From: DATEPR01 sp036503065
GTDB taxonomy: Bacteria; Actinomycetota; Actinomycetes; Mycobacteriales; Pseudonocardiaceae
NCBI GenBank assembly: GCA_036503065.1
Contig: DASXXM010000405.1
Span: 1 to 29,490 of the forward strand
Reading direction: 5' to 3'
DNA: 29,490 nt
Part shown: one piece after another, positions 1-7,902 of the stretch
Layout: each line of letters begins with the position of its first letter
Position numbering within the stretch: position 1 is the stretch's first letter
Notes under the pieces: model-generated
What the model saw: the letters and a program-made list of their open reading frames with translations, nothing else
Database searches by the model: none
Told to the model about the DNA's origin: nothing
Position numbers and translations under genes: made by a program

Positions 1-641
1 AGCTGGCCCTGCCAGTACTTGAGTTCCACCTCCCAGGCGCCGGCCGCGTCCTGGGCGCGTTGCCGCCGGACATGTTCGGCGTAGCCGAACGGGAGGTCGT
101 CCAGCTGGGGTGTGTGGCCCTCGGCGAACGCGCCGTAGGCCGCGGCCAGTTCCTGGACGAGCACGCCCATCGACCATCCGTCGGTCACGATGTGGTGCGC
201 CGACATGATGAGTACGTGGTCGTCGGCGGTCAGCCGGACCAGCCGAAACCGGTAGAGCGGGCCGGATTCGAGGTCGAACGGGAGCGCGGCCTCGTCCGCG
301 AGCACCCGCTGCACCGCCCGGTCAGGCTCATCGCCGGCATCGGTGAGGTCGGTGTACAGCAGGTCGACCTCGGTGGCCGGCCGGATCACCTGGAACGGGA
401 CTCCGTCCACCGCGTCGAACGTGGCGCGCAGGCCGTCGTGCCGCTCGACGAGGTGGGTGAGGGAGCGACGCAGGACCGGCACGTTGAGCGATCCGGACAG
501 CCGGAACGCGTTCCCCACGTTGTAGGTCACGTCGGACGGCGAGAGCTGGGCCAGAAACCAAAGCTGTTCCTGTCCGAACGAGAGCGGCAGCCCAACCGCG
601 GCGCGGTTCGGCACCGCCCCCCCGGGCGCGAGCATGTTCAT
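1..641 (-). CDS. Nonribosomal peptide synthetase, N-terminal condensation domain (partial)
   Basis: This is the N-terminal ~213 residues of a nonribosomal peptide synthetase; the rest lies beyond base 1. Condensation domains join an upstream acyl or peptidyl thioester to the amino acid on the downstream carrier protein. Visible motifs are the C1-like stretch LSFGQEQLWFL (about residues 18-28), the C2-like RHDGLRATF (about 68-76) and the catalytic C3 motif HHIVTDGWS (about 150-158), whose second His is the active-site residue. The start is ATG at 641, 11 nt after AAGGAG (653-658); a second in-frame ATG at 635 is possible. The protein opens directly with the condensation domain, so it either takes a donor from another protein or is a starter condensation domain that acylates the first residue. 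It lies 46 nt downstream of the DUF2000 gene and is probably co-transcribed. Substrates cannot be read because the adenylation domain is outside the window. Confidence 0.93.
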   Translation of the reverse strand, partial: MNMLAPGGAVPNRAAVGLPLSFGQEQLWFLAQLSPSDVTYNVGNAFRLSGSLNVPVLRRSLTHLVERHDGLRATFDAVDGVPFQVIRPATEVDLLYTDLTDAGDEPDRAVQRVLADEAALPFDLESGPLYRFRLVRLTADDHVLIMSAHHIVTDGWSMGVLVQELAAAYGAFAEGHTPQLDDLPFGYAEHVRRQRAQDAAGAWEVELKYWQGQ

Positions 642-687
642 CTGTTGTTCTGCTCCTTAGGATGTCCCCCACGGCCGTCCGGTCGTG

Positions 688-1119
688 TCACGGATGCATG
701 CGCGTGCCCTTGAGGATCTTGTCGATGGCGTTCTTCGGGCCGTAGACGGCGATCCCGACGAGATCCAGTTGGTCGCGGGCGACCGCGCGGACGGCGGCGC
801 GGTTGTCCCGGTCGTTGTTCGTCTCGAACAGGTCCGACGTGAACACCGACAGCGGCAGGTTCCGGTCGACAGCGCGCGCGTGGGAGGTGATCAGGGCTTC
901 TTTGGACCCCTCGAAGACCAGCACGGGCTGGCGGAACATGGCGAGGTACTCGGTGCCGTCGGCGTCCGCGTACGGCTCGCCGATGACCTCGGACACGGTC
1001 GTGCCCAGCCCGCTGACCAGGAAGGCGGTCATGTTCAGCCGCTGCCAGGTCTGCAGGTCCTCGCGCAGCAAAACAGCGATCTTGGTGTCAAAACGGACAG
1101 GGACGTACTCAGGATCCAT
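688..1119 (-). CDS. DUF2000 family protein (PTH2-like fold)
   Basis: A 143-residue protein recognised as DUF2000 from its opening pattern: KIAVLLREDLQTWQRLN (residues 13-29), then TAFLVSGLG, and a late GIAVYGPKNAIDKIL. The family has no agreed function. From memory, its known structure resembles peptidyl-tRNA hydrolase 2, so tRNA-linked chemistry is possible but unproven. Length fits the family (about 135-145). The chosen start is ATG at 1119, with no good ribosome binding site; initiation on a short leader is likely because the divergent AraC gene begins only 49 nt away. The gene is followed after 46 nt by the NRPS gene on the same strand. DUF2000 genes are often found beside AraC-type regulators, so it may belong to a regulator/DUF2000 pair rather than to the biosynthetic genes. 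Confidence 0.85.
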   Translation of the reverse strand: MDPEYVPVRFDTKIAVLLREDLQTWQRLNMTAFLVSGLGTTVSEVIGEPYADADGTEYLAMFRQPVLVFEGSKEALITSHARAVDRNLPLSVFTSDLFETNNDRDNRAAVRAVARDQLDLVGIAVYGPKNAIDKILKGTRMHP

Positions 1120-1157
1120 GGATGAAGTGTCCCGGAGCCGGATAACCCGTGTCTTGT

Positions 1158-1165
1158 ACGATCGT
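1158..1165. promoter_or_regulatory. 8-bp palindrome in the AraC/DUF2000 divergent region
   Basis: The 49-nt gap between the divergent DUF2000 (start 1119) and AraC (start 1169) genes must hold both promoters. It contains the perfect palindrome ACGATCGT, four bases before the proposed GTG of the regulator. It could be part of an operator, but it is short and I see no convincing -10/-35 pair on either strand. Confidence 0.25.
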
Positions 1166-1168
1166 TGC

Positions 1169-2011
1169 GTGGTTGGCCACCAGCAGCTCAGGGCGTGGCG
1201 TCCAGCCCTGCCTGGTATCTCCGAGGTCCTTCACGCACACTTCACAAGTCATTCGTATCCAATGCACACCCACGACTCGTGGACATTGCTGATCGTGGAC
1301 TCCGGGATGATCCAGTACGACCTTGGCCGGCAACAGCACGGCGCGTTGGAAAAAGTGGTGACCCTGCTGCCGCCGCTGGTGCCGCACAATGGTTGTTCGG
1401 TCACGCCGGGCGGATTCCGTAAACGGGTGATCTATCTGGACACCTCGGAACTGAGCGCGACGTTCGACGGCGCGGCCGTTGACCAACCGGTACTGCACGA
1501 TCCGACGTTGCGCCAACGCATTCACCGGCTGCACGTGGCGCTGGCCCATCCCGATGACGAACTGGAGGCGGAAAGCCGGCTCGCCTTCGTCGTGGAGCGC
1601 CTGCAACTGCATCTGAAACGGCAGGTGAAGCGCCCGCCGCTGCTGACGGATACGCCCATCGCGCACCGGTTGCGCGAACTGCTCGACGAGCGTTTCGTCC
1701 AGGGGATCGCGTTGCGCGAGGCGGCCCTGATACTGCACGCGCATCCAACGCACCTGGTTCGCGCGTTCAGCCGCGAGTTCGGGCTCGGGCCGCACCAGTA
1801 CCTGACCAGTCGCCGGGTCGACCTGGCCCGCCGATTGCTGCTCAGCGGCCATGCCACCCGGACGGTGGCGTCGACGGTCGGATTTTACGACCAATCCCAT
1901 CTCACCAGGAACTTCAAACGCATTCTCGGCGACAGCCCGGCCCGGTACGCACGGAGTGCCCACGGTGGTTCTTCGTCAGTTCACGGCGGCCACGCACAGC
2001 AGACGGGGTGA
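1169..2011 (+). CDS. AraC family transcriptional regulator
   Basis: A 280-residue regulator. The N-terminal ~130 residues look like the AraC-type cupin ligand-binding arm (HAHFTSHSYPMHTHDSWTLL near residues 22-41, with clustered His). The C-terminal ~100 residues form the double helix-turn-helix: the first helix pair is around IALREAALILHAHPTHLVRAFSREF, the second around VASTVGFYDQSHLTRNFKRILGDSPARY, the AraC signature. The GTG at 1169 is chosen because the cupin domain begins just after it; the reading frame stays open far upstream (to 803) but that part is antisense to the DUF2000 gene. No clear ribosome binding site is visible, so the transcript may be leaderless. It is divergent from DUF2000 and overlaps the convergent methyltransferase gene by 36 nt. 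It is the likely regulator of DUF2000/NRPS and possibly of the neighbouring operon. Confidence 0.88.
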   Translation: MVGHQQLRAWRPALPGISEVLHAHFTSHSYPMHTHDSWTLLIVDSGMIQYDLGRQQHGALEKVVTLLPPLVPHNGCSVTPGGFRKRVIYLDTSELSATFDGAAVDQPVLHDPTLRQRIHRLHVALAHPDDELEAESRLAFVVERLQLHLKRQVKRPPLLTDTPIAHRLRELLDERFVQGIALREAALILHAHPTHLVRAFSREFGLGPHQYLTSRRVDLARRLLLSGHATRTVASTVGFYDQSHLTRNFKRILGDSPARYARSAHGGSSSVHGGHAQQTG

Positions 2012-2758
2012 GAAAAGATCGTACGGACGGCCGTCGTAGTCGCCCAACGTCCGTACCGGTGTCAGACCGCTGTGCCGAATCATCGCGAGCAGCTCGTGCA
2101 GGCTGTACATCCGATAGTCGACCACGACGTCCGCACGATTCTCGCCGCTCGGCCGGCAGGTCCACCGCAGCCTGCTGTGCTCGGGGTCGAACACGTTCTG
2201 GTGAAGCACGATCGTGCCGTCGACCTCTTCGTAGTCGCGAATGACGAACTCGGTGCCCGGTGCGTCCGCGAACTCCGATGGAAAGTGGTTTCTGACGAAC
2301 CAGTCCCTGTTGATCACGTCGACGAGCAGCCGTCCGCCGGGCCGCAGCACCGCCGCGATCGCCGACAGCGACCGCGTGTTGTCCTCGTCGCGGTCGAAGT
2401 AGCCGAAGCTCGTGTACATGTTGATCGCGGCGTCGAACGACGCTCTGGGCAGTGCGCTCAGGTCGCGCATGTCGCTGTGCACCAGCTCCACGTCGACGCC
2501 ACGCGCCTGCGCCCGGCGGCGGGTGGCCGCCAGGTAGTCCGAGCTGATGTCGACACAGGTCACGTGGTGGCCACGGGCGGCGAGCGCGACCGCGTGCCGG
2601 CCGGTGCCACAGGCGACATCGAGAACACGGGCACCACCGGGTGCCAGTGCCAACTCGTGCTCGATCAGGTCCGCCTGGCGAACCGTCGCGTCGGGATGTT
2701 GTTCGTGCAGGCGTTCGATGCCCCGCTCATGCTCGAACGTGGTTGACCACCAGGCCAT
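1976..2758 (-). CDS. Class I SAM-dependent methyltransferase
   Basis: A 260-residue methyltransferase with a Rossmann fold. Motif I is VLDVACGTGRHA (about residues 45-56), followed by VTCVDISSDYL with the acidic residue that binds the ribose of SAM. Then come HSDMRDL and LRPGGRLLVDV (motif near 139-149). The fold identifies a small-molecule methyltransferase; whether it acts on O, N or C is not readable. It is the last gene of the seven-gene minus-strand operon, 22 nt after the PhzF gene, and its end overlaps the convergent AraC gene by 36 nt. In this setting it most likely tailors the product, for example by O-methylation. Start ATG at 2758 is preceded by a GGAGGAA-like ribosome binding site (2762-2768). 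Confidence 0.9.
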   Translation of the reverse strand: MAWWSTTFEHERGIERLHEQHPDATVRQADLIEHELALAPGGARVLDVACGTGRHAVALAARGHHVTCVDISSDYLAATRRRAQARGVDVELVHSDMRDLSALPRASFDAAINMYTSFGYFDRDEDNTRSLSAIAAVLRPGGRLLVDVINRDWFVRNHFPSEFADAPGTEFVIRDYEEVDGTIVLHQNVFDPEHSRLRWTCRPSGENRADVVVDYRMYSLHELLAMIRHSGLTPVRTLGDYDGRPYDLFSPRLLCVAAVN

Positions 2759-2780
2759 CAGTTCCTCCCGGACGATGTCG

Positions 2781-3593
2781 TCACACCGTCAGTCGACCGG
2801 CCAACACGGTGACCGCGCGGCCGGACAGCTGCGTCACAGGTCCACAGTGGACGACACGAACGATACCGGACCGCGCGGAGAGCTGTGCGGCGACGAATGC
2901 CGTTCGACCCGTTGCGGCCGACCAGTACGGTGCCAGCACGCAGTGCGCGGCGCCGGTCACCGGGTCCTCGGCAATGCCCTGCCGTGGGGCGAAGTAGCGC
3001 GAGACGAAGTCGATGCGCGGCAGGTCCGCCTGCGCGGTGACGATGAGTCCGCCGAACGGGAGCGCCGCCAGTCGGGTCAGATCGGGTCGTAGGGCGCGCA
3101 CCGCGTCGGCGTCCGGCAGTGCCACCAGCAGATCCGTCGCGATCGGGTCGGCCTCGCCGGTCCGCCCGGCGAACCGGTATGACGTCGATCCGAACACCGC
3201 GGCCAAGCCGTCCGGTGGGGCATCGGTCAGCAGCGGACGGGACGGCATGTCCAGCGCGATGAGGTCACCGTCGCGCCGAGCCGTCAGTTGCCCGCTCCGG
3301 GTACGGAACGCCACGCGGTCGGCGGCCAGGCCCTCGGACATCAGTACGTGGGCGGCGGCCAGGGTGGCATGTCCGCACAGCCGAACCTCCACCGTCGGCG
3401 TGTACCACCGCAACGTCCACTCGTCATTGTCGGCCCGGTGCAGGAACGCGGTCTCGGACAGGTTCATCTCGGCCGCGATCGACTGCATCCAGGATGGCGA
3501 CGCCGGTTGGTCCAGCAGCACGACGGCGGCCGGGTTGCCGTCGAACGGTCGATCTGCGAACGCGTCGACGACCCAGATTCGCGGCCCGGTCAC
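2781..3593 (-). CDS. PhzF family isomerase/epimerase
   Basis: A 270-residue PhzF/DapF-fold protein. Visible hallmarks are the opening VVDAFADRPFDGNPAAVVLL (residues 8-27), MNLSETAF with the expected catalytic Glu at residue 47, CGHATLAAAHVL (from residue 73), and EDPVTGAAHCVLAPYW near the C-terminus. PhzF itself isomerises a dihydro-hydroxyanthranilate by acid/base hydrogen shift; relatives act on many small molecules, often in secondary metabolism. The start is GTG at 3593, overlapping the stop of the MFS gene (GTGA, 4 nt), so translation is probably coupled. The open frame extends much further upstream, but that part is antisense-like shadow inside the MFS gene. The substrate is unknown; an isomerase that moves a double bond or epimerises an alpha-carbon would suit an amino-acid product. 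Confidence 0.92.
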   Translation of the reverse strand: MTGPRIWVVDAFADRPFDGNPAAVVLLDQPASPSWMQSIAAEMNLSETAFLHRADNDEWTLRWYTPTVEVRLCGHATLAAAHVLMSEGLAADRVAFRTRSGQLTARRDGDLIALDMPSRPLLTDAPPDGLAAVFGSTSYRFAGRTGEADPIATDLLVALPDADAVRALRPDLTRLAALPFGGLIVTAQADLPRIDFVSRYFAPRQGIAEDPVTGAAHCVLAPYWSAATGRTAFVAAQLSARSGIVRVVHCGPVTQLSGRAVTVLAGRLTV

Positions 3594-4819
3594 GCCGAAT
3601 CGCCCGCGCTGGGCACGAGTTCGCCCGGATCGTGCTCGACGTGGCGCCCGCGCCCACCCGCTGCGATGGTCAGCGCCGCGAGGACCAGCACGCTCAGCGT
3701 GCCGAGCAGGAGAAAGGACAGCCGGCCCGTCAGACCGTACAACACGACCCCGGCGATCGGGCCGATGATGTTGCCGACATCCGATGCCAGGCCGAACAAG
3801 CCGAACGCCCTGCCCTGCCGGGCCATGGCCGACCCCAGTTCGGCGATGCCTCGGCGCGCGGTCAGATAGAGCACCGCCTGTCCCACCATGACCACACTGA
3901 AGCACACGACAACGGGTCGCACGTCGGCACTGCCGGCCAGCCCGGCTACTCCCGCGGCCGCGAACACCAGGCCGATTCGCACCAGTGCCAGCAGCCGCAA
4001 CCGTTCGGCGAAGCGGCCGAGCAGCCAGCTGACCAGACCGAATACCGCCAGCCCCACCGCGAACACGAGGGAGATCGCGGTGCGTGCCGTGCTCCCGTTG
4101 GCGGCACTGAGATACAGCGGCAGCACCGGTTCGAGTGCGGAGTAGGAAAGGTTCGTGAACATGTCCAGTGCGCCGAAGATCAGCACCCAGATCCACCACC
4201 GGCTCGCCGCGAAGCCGGCCGGCATGGGTGCGTCGGTCACCGGATTCTCGGCGGGTGGCGAATCGGAGTCGGGCACCGTCCGCAGTATCCCGATTGCGGT
4301 CACCACGGTCGCCCCGGCGCAGATCAGGAACAACGCGTCCAGGCCCACCGCGGTCGCGGCGACGGCGATCACCGGACCGAGCAGAAAACCGGCCACCGCG
4401 GCCGTCCCGAAACTGCCCATCATCCGGCTGGTGGAGAGTCCATAGTGGCGGCACAACAGGGACATCCCGGCGTAGAGAGCCGGAGTCACCAGCCCTTCGC
4501 CGACCCCCCAACAGGTCCGCCCCGCCAGCAACGTCACCGGATCACGGGCCAGTGCCGTGATGACGATGCCGGTCGCCGCGATCAGCAGCGACAGGCAACT
4601 GACCTTGTTGGGCGCCCACCGATCCACCCACATCCCGCCGACCGGCTGACATGCCGCCTTCGCACCCGCGAACAGCGCGAATGTCAACGCGATCACCGTC
4701 GGGCCGGCACCCGCGCGATCCCGAAGGTCGGGTACGAACGGAATCAGCAGCGTGTAGGAGGCGTTCACGCTGACGACCGCGCCAAGGAGCAACGCGGCGC
4801 GGCGCTCACCCGATTTCAT
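3590..4819 (-). CDS. MFS transporter, probable product exporter
   Basis: A 409-residue major facilitator with about 12 hydrophobic segments. The loop between helices 2 and 3 carries the MFS-A-like pattern GGMWVDRWAPNK, and a hydrophilic central loop (DSDSPPAENPVTDAPMPAGF) separates the two six-helix halves. I choose ATG at 4819, which has GGAG six nt upstream; ATG at 4834 is an alternative without a good ribosome binding site. Either start overlaps the end of the acyltransferase gene (stop at 4806), and the MFS stop overlaps the PhzF start, so it sits in the middle of the coupled operon. Its position in a biosynthetic operon suggests drug-type efflux giving export and self-protection; substrate and direction are inferred. 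Confidence 0.92.
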   Translation of the reverse strand: MKSGERRAALLLGAVVSVNASYTLLIPFVPDLRDRAGAGPTVIALTFALFAGAKAACQPVGGMWVDRWAPNKVSCLSLLIAATGIVITALARDPVTLLAGRTCWGVGEGLVTPALYAGMSLLCRHYGLSTSRMMGSFGTAAVAGFLLGPVIAVAATAVGLDALFLICAGATVVTAIGILRTVPDSDSPPAENPVTDAPMPAGFAASRWWIWVLIFGALDMFTNLSYSALEPVLPLYLSAANGSTARTAISLVFAVGLAVFGLVSWLLGRFAERLRLLALVRIGLVFAAAGVAGLAGSADVRPVVVCFSVVMVGQAVLYLTARRGIAELGSAMARQGRAFGLFGLASDVGNIIGPIAGVVLYGLTGRLSFLLLGTLSVLVLAALTIAAGGRGRHVEHDPGELVPSAGDSA

Positions 4820-5885
4820 CGGCGGCTCCGACATACGCGACCAGCGACCTGTGCATGTCGGACAGTGCCGCGCGCAGTCCCGGCCGCCGGTCGGGCGCGT
4901 ACACCAACGCCCACAGGTTGGTTCCGGTGAGTCCGTGCCGCTCCTTGAACCGGTAGTTGTCCCGACCCCACTCGATCCGGCTGAACCCGTGCTCATAGGC
5001 CCACTCGGTGCAGCGATACATGAGCGCCACATAGGTGCTCAGTTCGGTCAGGCTCGAATAGTCGACACCGCCGCACAGGTAGGTGACCTCGGTGCCGTGC
5101 CGGAAACCGAAGAACACCCCGACCAGCCGATCGCCGACCTGCGCCGCCACCAGCATGGCGCCCGGCACCCGCAACAGGCCGTGCAGGGTGTCCTCGTCGT
5201 AGAGCGGCGGCCAGTCGTGCTCGTCGGTGGTGCCGACGGTCAGGGGCAGCGCCATCGGCACCAACGCGTGTGCCTCCGGTCCCTCCAGCATCCGCACGCG
5301 CAGCCCCCGCTCGTGACTGCGACGCAGTCGCCGCCGCACGTCCTTCCCGAGCTTGACGGGCAGTCTGTCCAGGTGATCTGCGAAGTCTCCGCACAGTTCG
5401 CCGCTGTAGGTGCGGTCCAGCAGCACCCGGCCGGTCGCGGGGCCGACCGCGGCCTCCCAGACGTCGGCGGCGTCCTCGGTGAGGTTGGGTGCGATGAGCA
5501 GCTCCGCGTCGCCTGCCTCGATCCAGGCCATCGCCGTCGCGTGTGCGCCCCTGGCCAACGCCGCCGGAAACGGGCCACGCTTGGTATACATGGAATAGGT
5601 GGAGCCGGCGAAGACATGACGCCCGGCCAGGCCGGTCCGGCCGGTCTGCGCCAGGTACCCGAACCAGAACGGCGAGCTGGTCAGCACGTAGAGCGGGAGA
5701 ACCGCCACACCATGCGGTCCCGGATCGGCACTGACATAGCGGCGGTGCACGCTGTGCTCGATGCCGATCAGTTCCCAGGAGCGCAACCAGTCGGCCGAGT
5801 CGTACAGGCACGTTGGTACTACCTGGTCGGGCACCCGATCTGCCAGCGACCACCCCTGGGCGGTGCCGGCGGACGTGACTGTCAT
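4806..5885 (-). CDS. GNAT/FemAB-like acyltransferase (Acetyltransf_6 type)
   Basis: A 359-residue protein with the two-domain look of BioF2/FemAB-like acyltransferases. The second half contains KLGKDVRRRLRRSHERGLRVR, typical of this group, then LRVPGAMLVAAQVGDRLVGVFFGFRHG and the C-terminal YEHGFSRIEWGRDNYRFKERHG, which matches the GNAT-like core of the family. Members transfer acyl or aminoacyl groups; true Fem enzymes use aminoacyl-tRNA, and relatives in antibiotic pathways make amide bonds this way. Whether this one uses acyl-CoA or aminoacyl-tRNA cannot be told. ATG at 5885 has AGGAGG seven nt upstream and overlaps the preceding stop (ATGA), so it is translationally coupled to the hydrolase. 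It may cap or extend the product amino acid, or acylate it for self-protection. Confidence 0.87.
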   Translation of the reverse strand: MTVTSAGTAQGWSLADRVPDQVVPTCLYDSADWLRSWELIGIEHSVHRRYVSADPGPHGVAVLPLYVLTSSPFWFGYLAQTGRTGLAGRHVFAGSTYSMYTKRGPFPAALARGAHATAMAWIEAGDAELLIAPNLTEDAADVWEAAVGPATGRVLLDRTYSGELCGDFADHLDRLPVKLGKDVRRRLRRSHERGLRVRMLEGPEAHALVPMALPLTVGTTDEHDWPPLYDEDTLHGLLRVPGAMLVAAQVGDRLVGVFFGFRHGTEVTYLCGGVDYSSLTELSTYVALMYRCTEWAYEHGFSRIEWGRDNYRFKERHGLTGTNLWALVYAPDRRPGLRAALSDMHRSLVAYVGAADEIG

Positions 5886-6598
5886 GCCGTCCTCCTGCGG
5901 GTGAGGGAAAACCGGGCGTGGCAGGCGGAACCGAACGCGGCGAGGATACCCCGGGCCACCGGGTCGGTCGCGGCATACCATTCGGGGTGCCACTGAACTC
6001 CCAGTGCGAAGGCCGTCGAGTTGACCACGGAGACGGCCTCGATGACGCCGTCCTCGGCCACGGCCTCGACCGCCAGCCCATCGGCCAGTACGTCGATCGC
6101 CTTGCCGTGCAACGAATTCACCGAGATCTCGGTGGCACCGACGATGCCGTGCAACACCCCGGCGCTGGTAACGGATACCGGGTGCCGCGGCAGGTACTGC
6201 TCCACACGGGACAGACTCACATCCTCTCGATGTCCCGCCACCGAACGGAGTGTGCCGCCGTACGCCACGTTCATCTCCTGGAGTCCACGACACACGCCCA
6301 GCAGCGGCACCCCCCGGTCGACCGCGACGGTGATGATCGCGAGTGCGGCCAGGTCCCGGTCGGGGTCCGCCCCGCCGATGTCGCTCTGATGTCCGGTGAG
6401 GACAACGCCGTCGAGCCGGTCGACCACGTCACCGCAGAGCCCCGCGGTGAACGGGCACGGCAACATGACCACGGCGCAGCCTGCGACATCCACCACCGCC
6501 CGCAGGTACACCTCCCGGACGGCCTGATTCGGCACGCCGTCCATGACCTCGGTGTTGGCAAGCACACCGACCAGCGGCCGGTTGCGGTCAGGCGGCAT
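5882..6598 (-). CDS. Gamma-glutamyl hydrolase-type class I glutamine amidotransferase (peptidase C26)
   Basis: A 238-residue enzyme of the PuuD-like gamma-glutamyl-GABA hydrolase group. The nucleophile elbow is LLGVCRGLQEMNVAYGG with Cys103, and the rest of the triad is in VQWHPEW (His204, Glu206). The family stretch VNSLHGKAI stands where relatives have VNSxHHQ. Family enzymes release glutamate from gamma-glutamyl amines or amides. In several pathways (polyamine use, butirosin) a gamma-glutamyl group is added as a carrier or protecting group and later removed, so this gene may do the deprotection step; no gamma-glutamyl ligase is in the window. ATG at 6598 overlaps the end of the PLP enzyme gene by 11 nt, and its stop overlaps the next start. 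The ribosome binding site is weak, consistent with coupling. Confidence 0.91.
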   Translation of the reverse strand: MPPDRNRPLVGVLANTEVMDGVPNQAVREVYLRAVVDVAGCAVVMLPCPFTAGLCGDVVDRLDGVVLTGHQSDIGGADPDRDLAALAIITVAVDRGVPLLGVCRGLQEMNVAYGGTLRSVAGHREDVSLSRVEQYLPRHPVSVTSAGVLHGIVGATEISVNSLHGKAIDVLADGLAVEAVAEDGVIEAVSVVNSTAFALGVQWHPEWYAATDPVARGILAAFGSACHARFSLTRRRTA

Positions 6599-7880
6599 CG
6601 AGCGCCCGGCCGATGTCCGCCATCAGGTCGTCCGGATGCTCAAGGCCGACGGCGAGCCGTATCGAGCCGGGAGTCACCCCGGCGGCCAGCTGGTCGGCCG
6701 CCGGCAACTGCGCATGCGTCGTCGAGGCGGGGTGGGTCGCCATCGTCCGCACGTCACCGATGTTGGTCACGTGGCTGATCAGCTCGAGGGATTCGATGAA
6801 CCGCCCACCGGCTTCCCGGCCGCCGACGACCTCGAACTGCAGGACCGGTCCGAACCCGGCGCCCAGATACCGCTTGGCGCGATCAAGTTCGGCCCCCTTC
6901 GACAGGCTCGGATAGCTGACCTCGGCCGCCTTGGGATGCTCGGCCAGGTATTCCGCGACCAGCTGGGCGTTCGCACAGTGCACCCGCATCCGGATGGGCA
7001 GCGTCTCCACCCCCTGAATGAGCAGGAACGCGTTGAACGGGCTCAGGCACGGACCGAAGTCGCGCAGCAGGGTCTCCCGGGCCTTGAGCAGGTACGGGCT
7101 GCGGGCGAAATGCGTCTCGAGCCCATCTCCGGCGCTCGTCCACACGGTTCCGCCGTGTGCGTCATCGGGCTCGGTGATCAGCGGGTGCCGGGCCCGGTGC
7201 GCCACCCAGTCGAAGCGCCCGCTGTCCACGATCAGGCCGCCGAGGGACGAGCCGTGCCCGCCGATGTACTTGGTCGCCGAGTACACCACGATATCCGCGC
7301 CGAACTCCATCGGCCGACACACCGTGGGCAACATCGTGTTGTCCAGTATCAGTGGGATTCCGTGACCGGCGGCGATCTCGGCGACCTCGGCGATCGGGAA
7401 CATCCGCAGCCCCGGATTGGGCAGCGTCTCCGCGAAGTAGCAGCGGGTGGCCGCATCCGTTGCCGCGGCGAAGTTCGCCGGATTCTCCGGATCCACGAAC
7501 CGCGTCTCGATGCCGAGCCGGTGCAGCGTGTTGGCCAGCAGATTCCACGTTCCGCCGTACAGTTCCCGGGAACTGACGAGGTTGTCGCCGGCCTGACAGA
7601 GATTGAGCACGGCCAGCGCGACCGCGGCCTGCCCGGACGCCACGGCAAGGCTGTCAACAGCTCCGTCGAGCAGGGCGATGCGTTCTTCGAGTACGTCGAG
7701 GGTCGGATTGTTCAACCGCGTGTAGGCATGCCCGTCCTGGTCCAGGCTGAAGATGCCGGCAGCCGCGGCGGTACTGGGCAGCGTGAACGCGGCGGTCTGG
7801 TAGATCGGTGTCACGACCGGTGGGGTGAGCCCCATTCGAGACGTCTCGCCGCCCCGGATCGCGGCCGTTTCCGGATGCAT
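6588..7880 (-). CDS. O-acetylhomoserine sulfhydrylase-like PLP enzyme (Cys/Met metabolism family)
   Basis: A 430-residue fold-type I PLP enzyme of the MetY/cystathionine gamma-synthase family. Key features are Tyr53 and Arg55 in YTRLNNPT (phosphate contacts across the dimer), SSRELYGGT with ring-stacking Tyr109, LILDNT with Asp180, and the Schiff-base Lys204 in VYSATKYIGGHG. Length fits MetY (about 430) rather than cystathionine gamma-synthase (about 380). Classic members replace the acetyl of O-acetylhomoserine by sulfide; relatives in natural-product pathways make C-O, C-N or C-C bonds at the gamma carbon instead. The start is ATG at 7880 with GGGGGA upstream, 22 nt after the desaturase stop. 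Its place between a desaturase and a gamma-glutamyl hydrolase argues for a dedicated biosynthetic role, not housekeeping methionine synthesis. Confidence 0.9.
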   Translation of the reverse strand: MHPETAAIRGGETSRMGLTPPVVTPIYQTAAFTLPSTAAAAGIFSLDQDGHAYTRLNNPTLDVLEERIALLDGAVDSLAVASGQAAVALAVLNLCQAGDNLVSSRELYGGTWNLLANTLHRLGIETRFVDPENPANFAAATDAATRCYFAETLPNPGLRMFPIAEVAEIAAGHGIPLILDNTMLPTVCRPMEFGADIVVYSATKYIGGHGSSLGGLIVDSGRFDWVAHRARHPLITEPDDAHGGTVWTSAGDGLETHFARSPYLLKARETLLRDFGPCLSPFNAFLLIQGVETLPIRMRVHCANAQLVAEYLAEHPKAAEVSYPSLSKGAELDRAKRYLGAGFGPVLQFEVVGGREAGGRFIESLELISHVTNIGDVRTMATHPASTTHAQLPAADQLAAGVTPGSIRLAVGLEHPDDLMADIGRALDAA

Positions 7881-7902
7881 CGTCCCCCGGTTCCGTCCCG
7901 CG

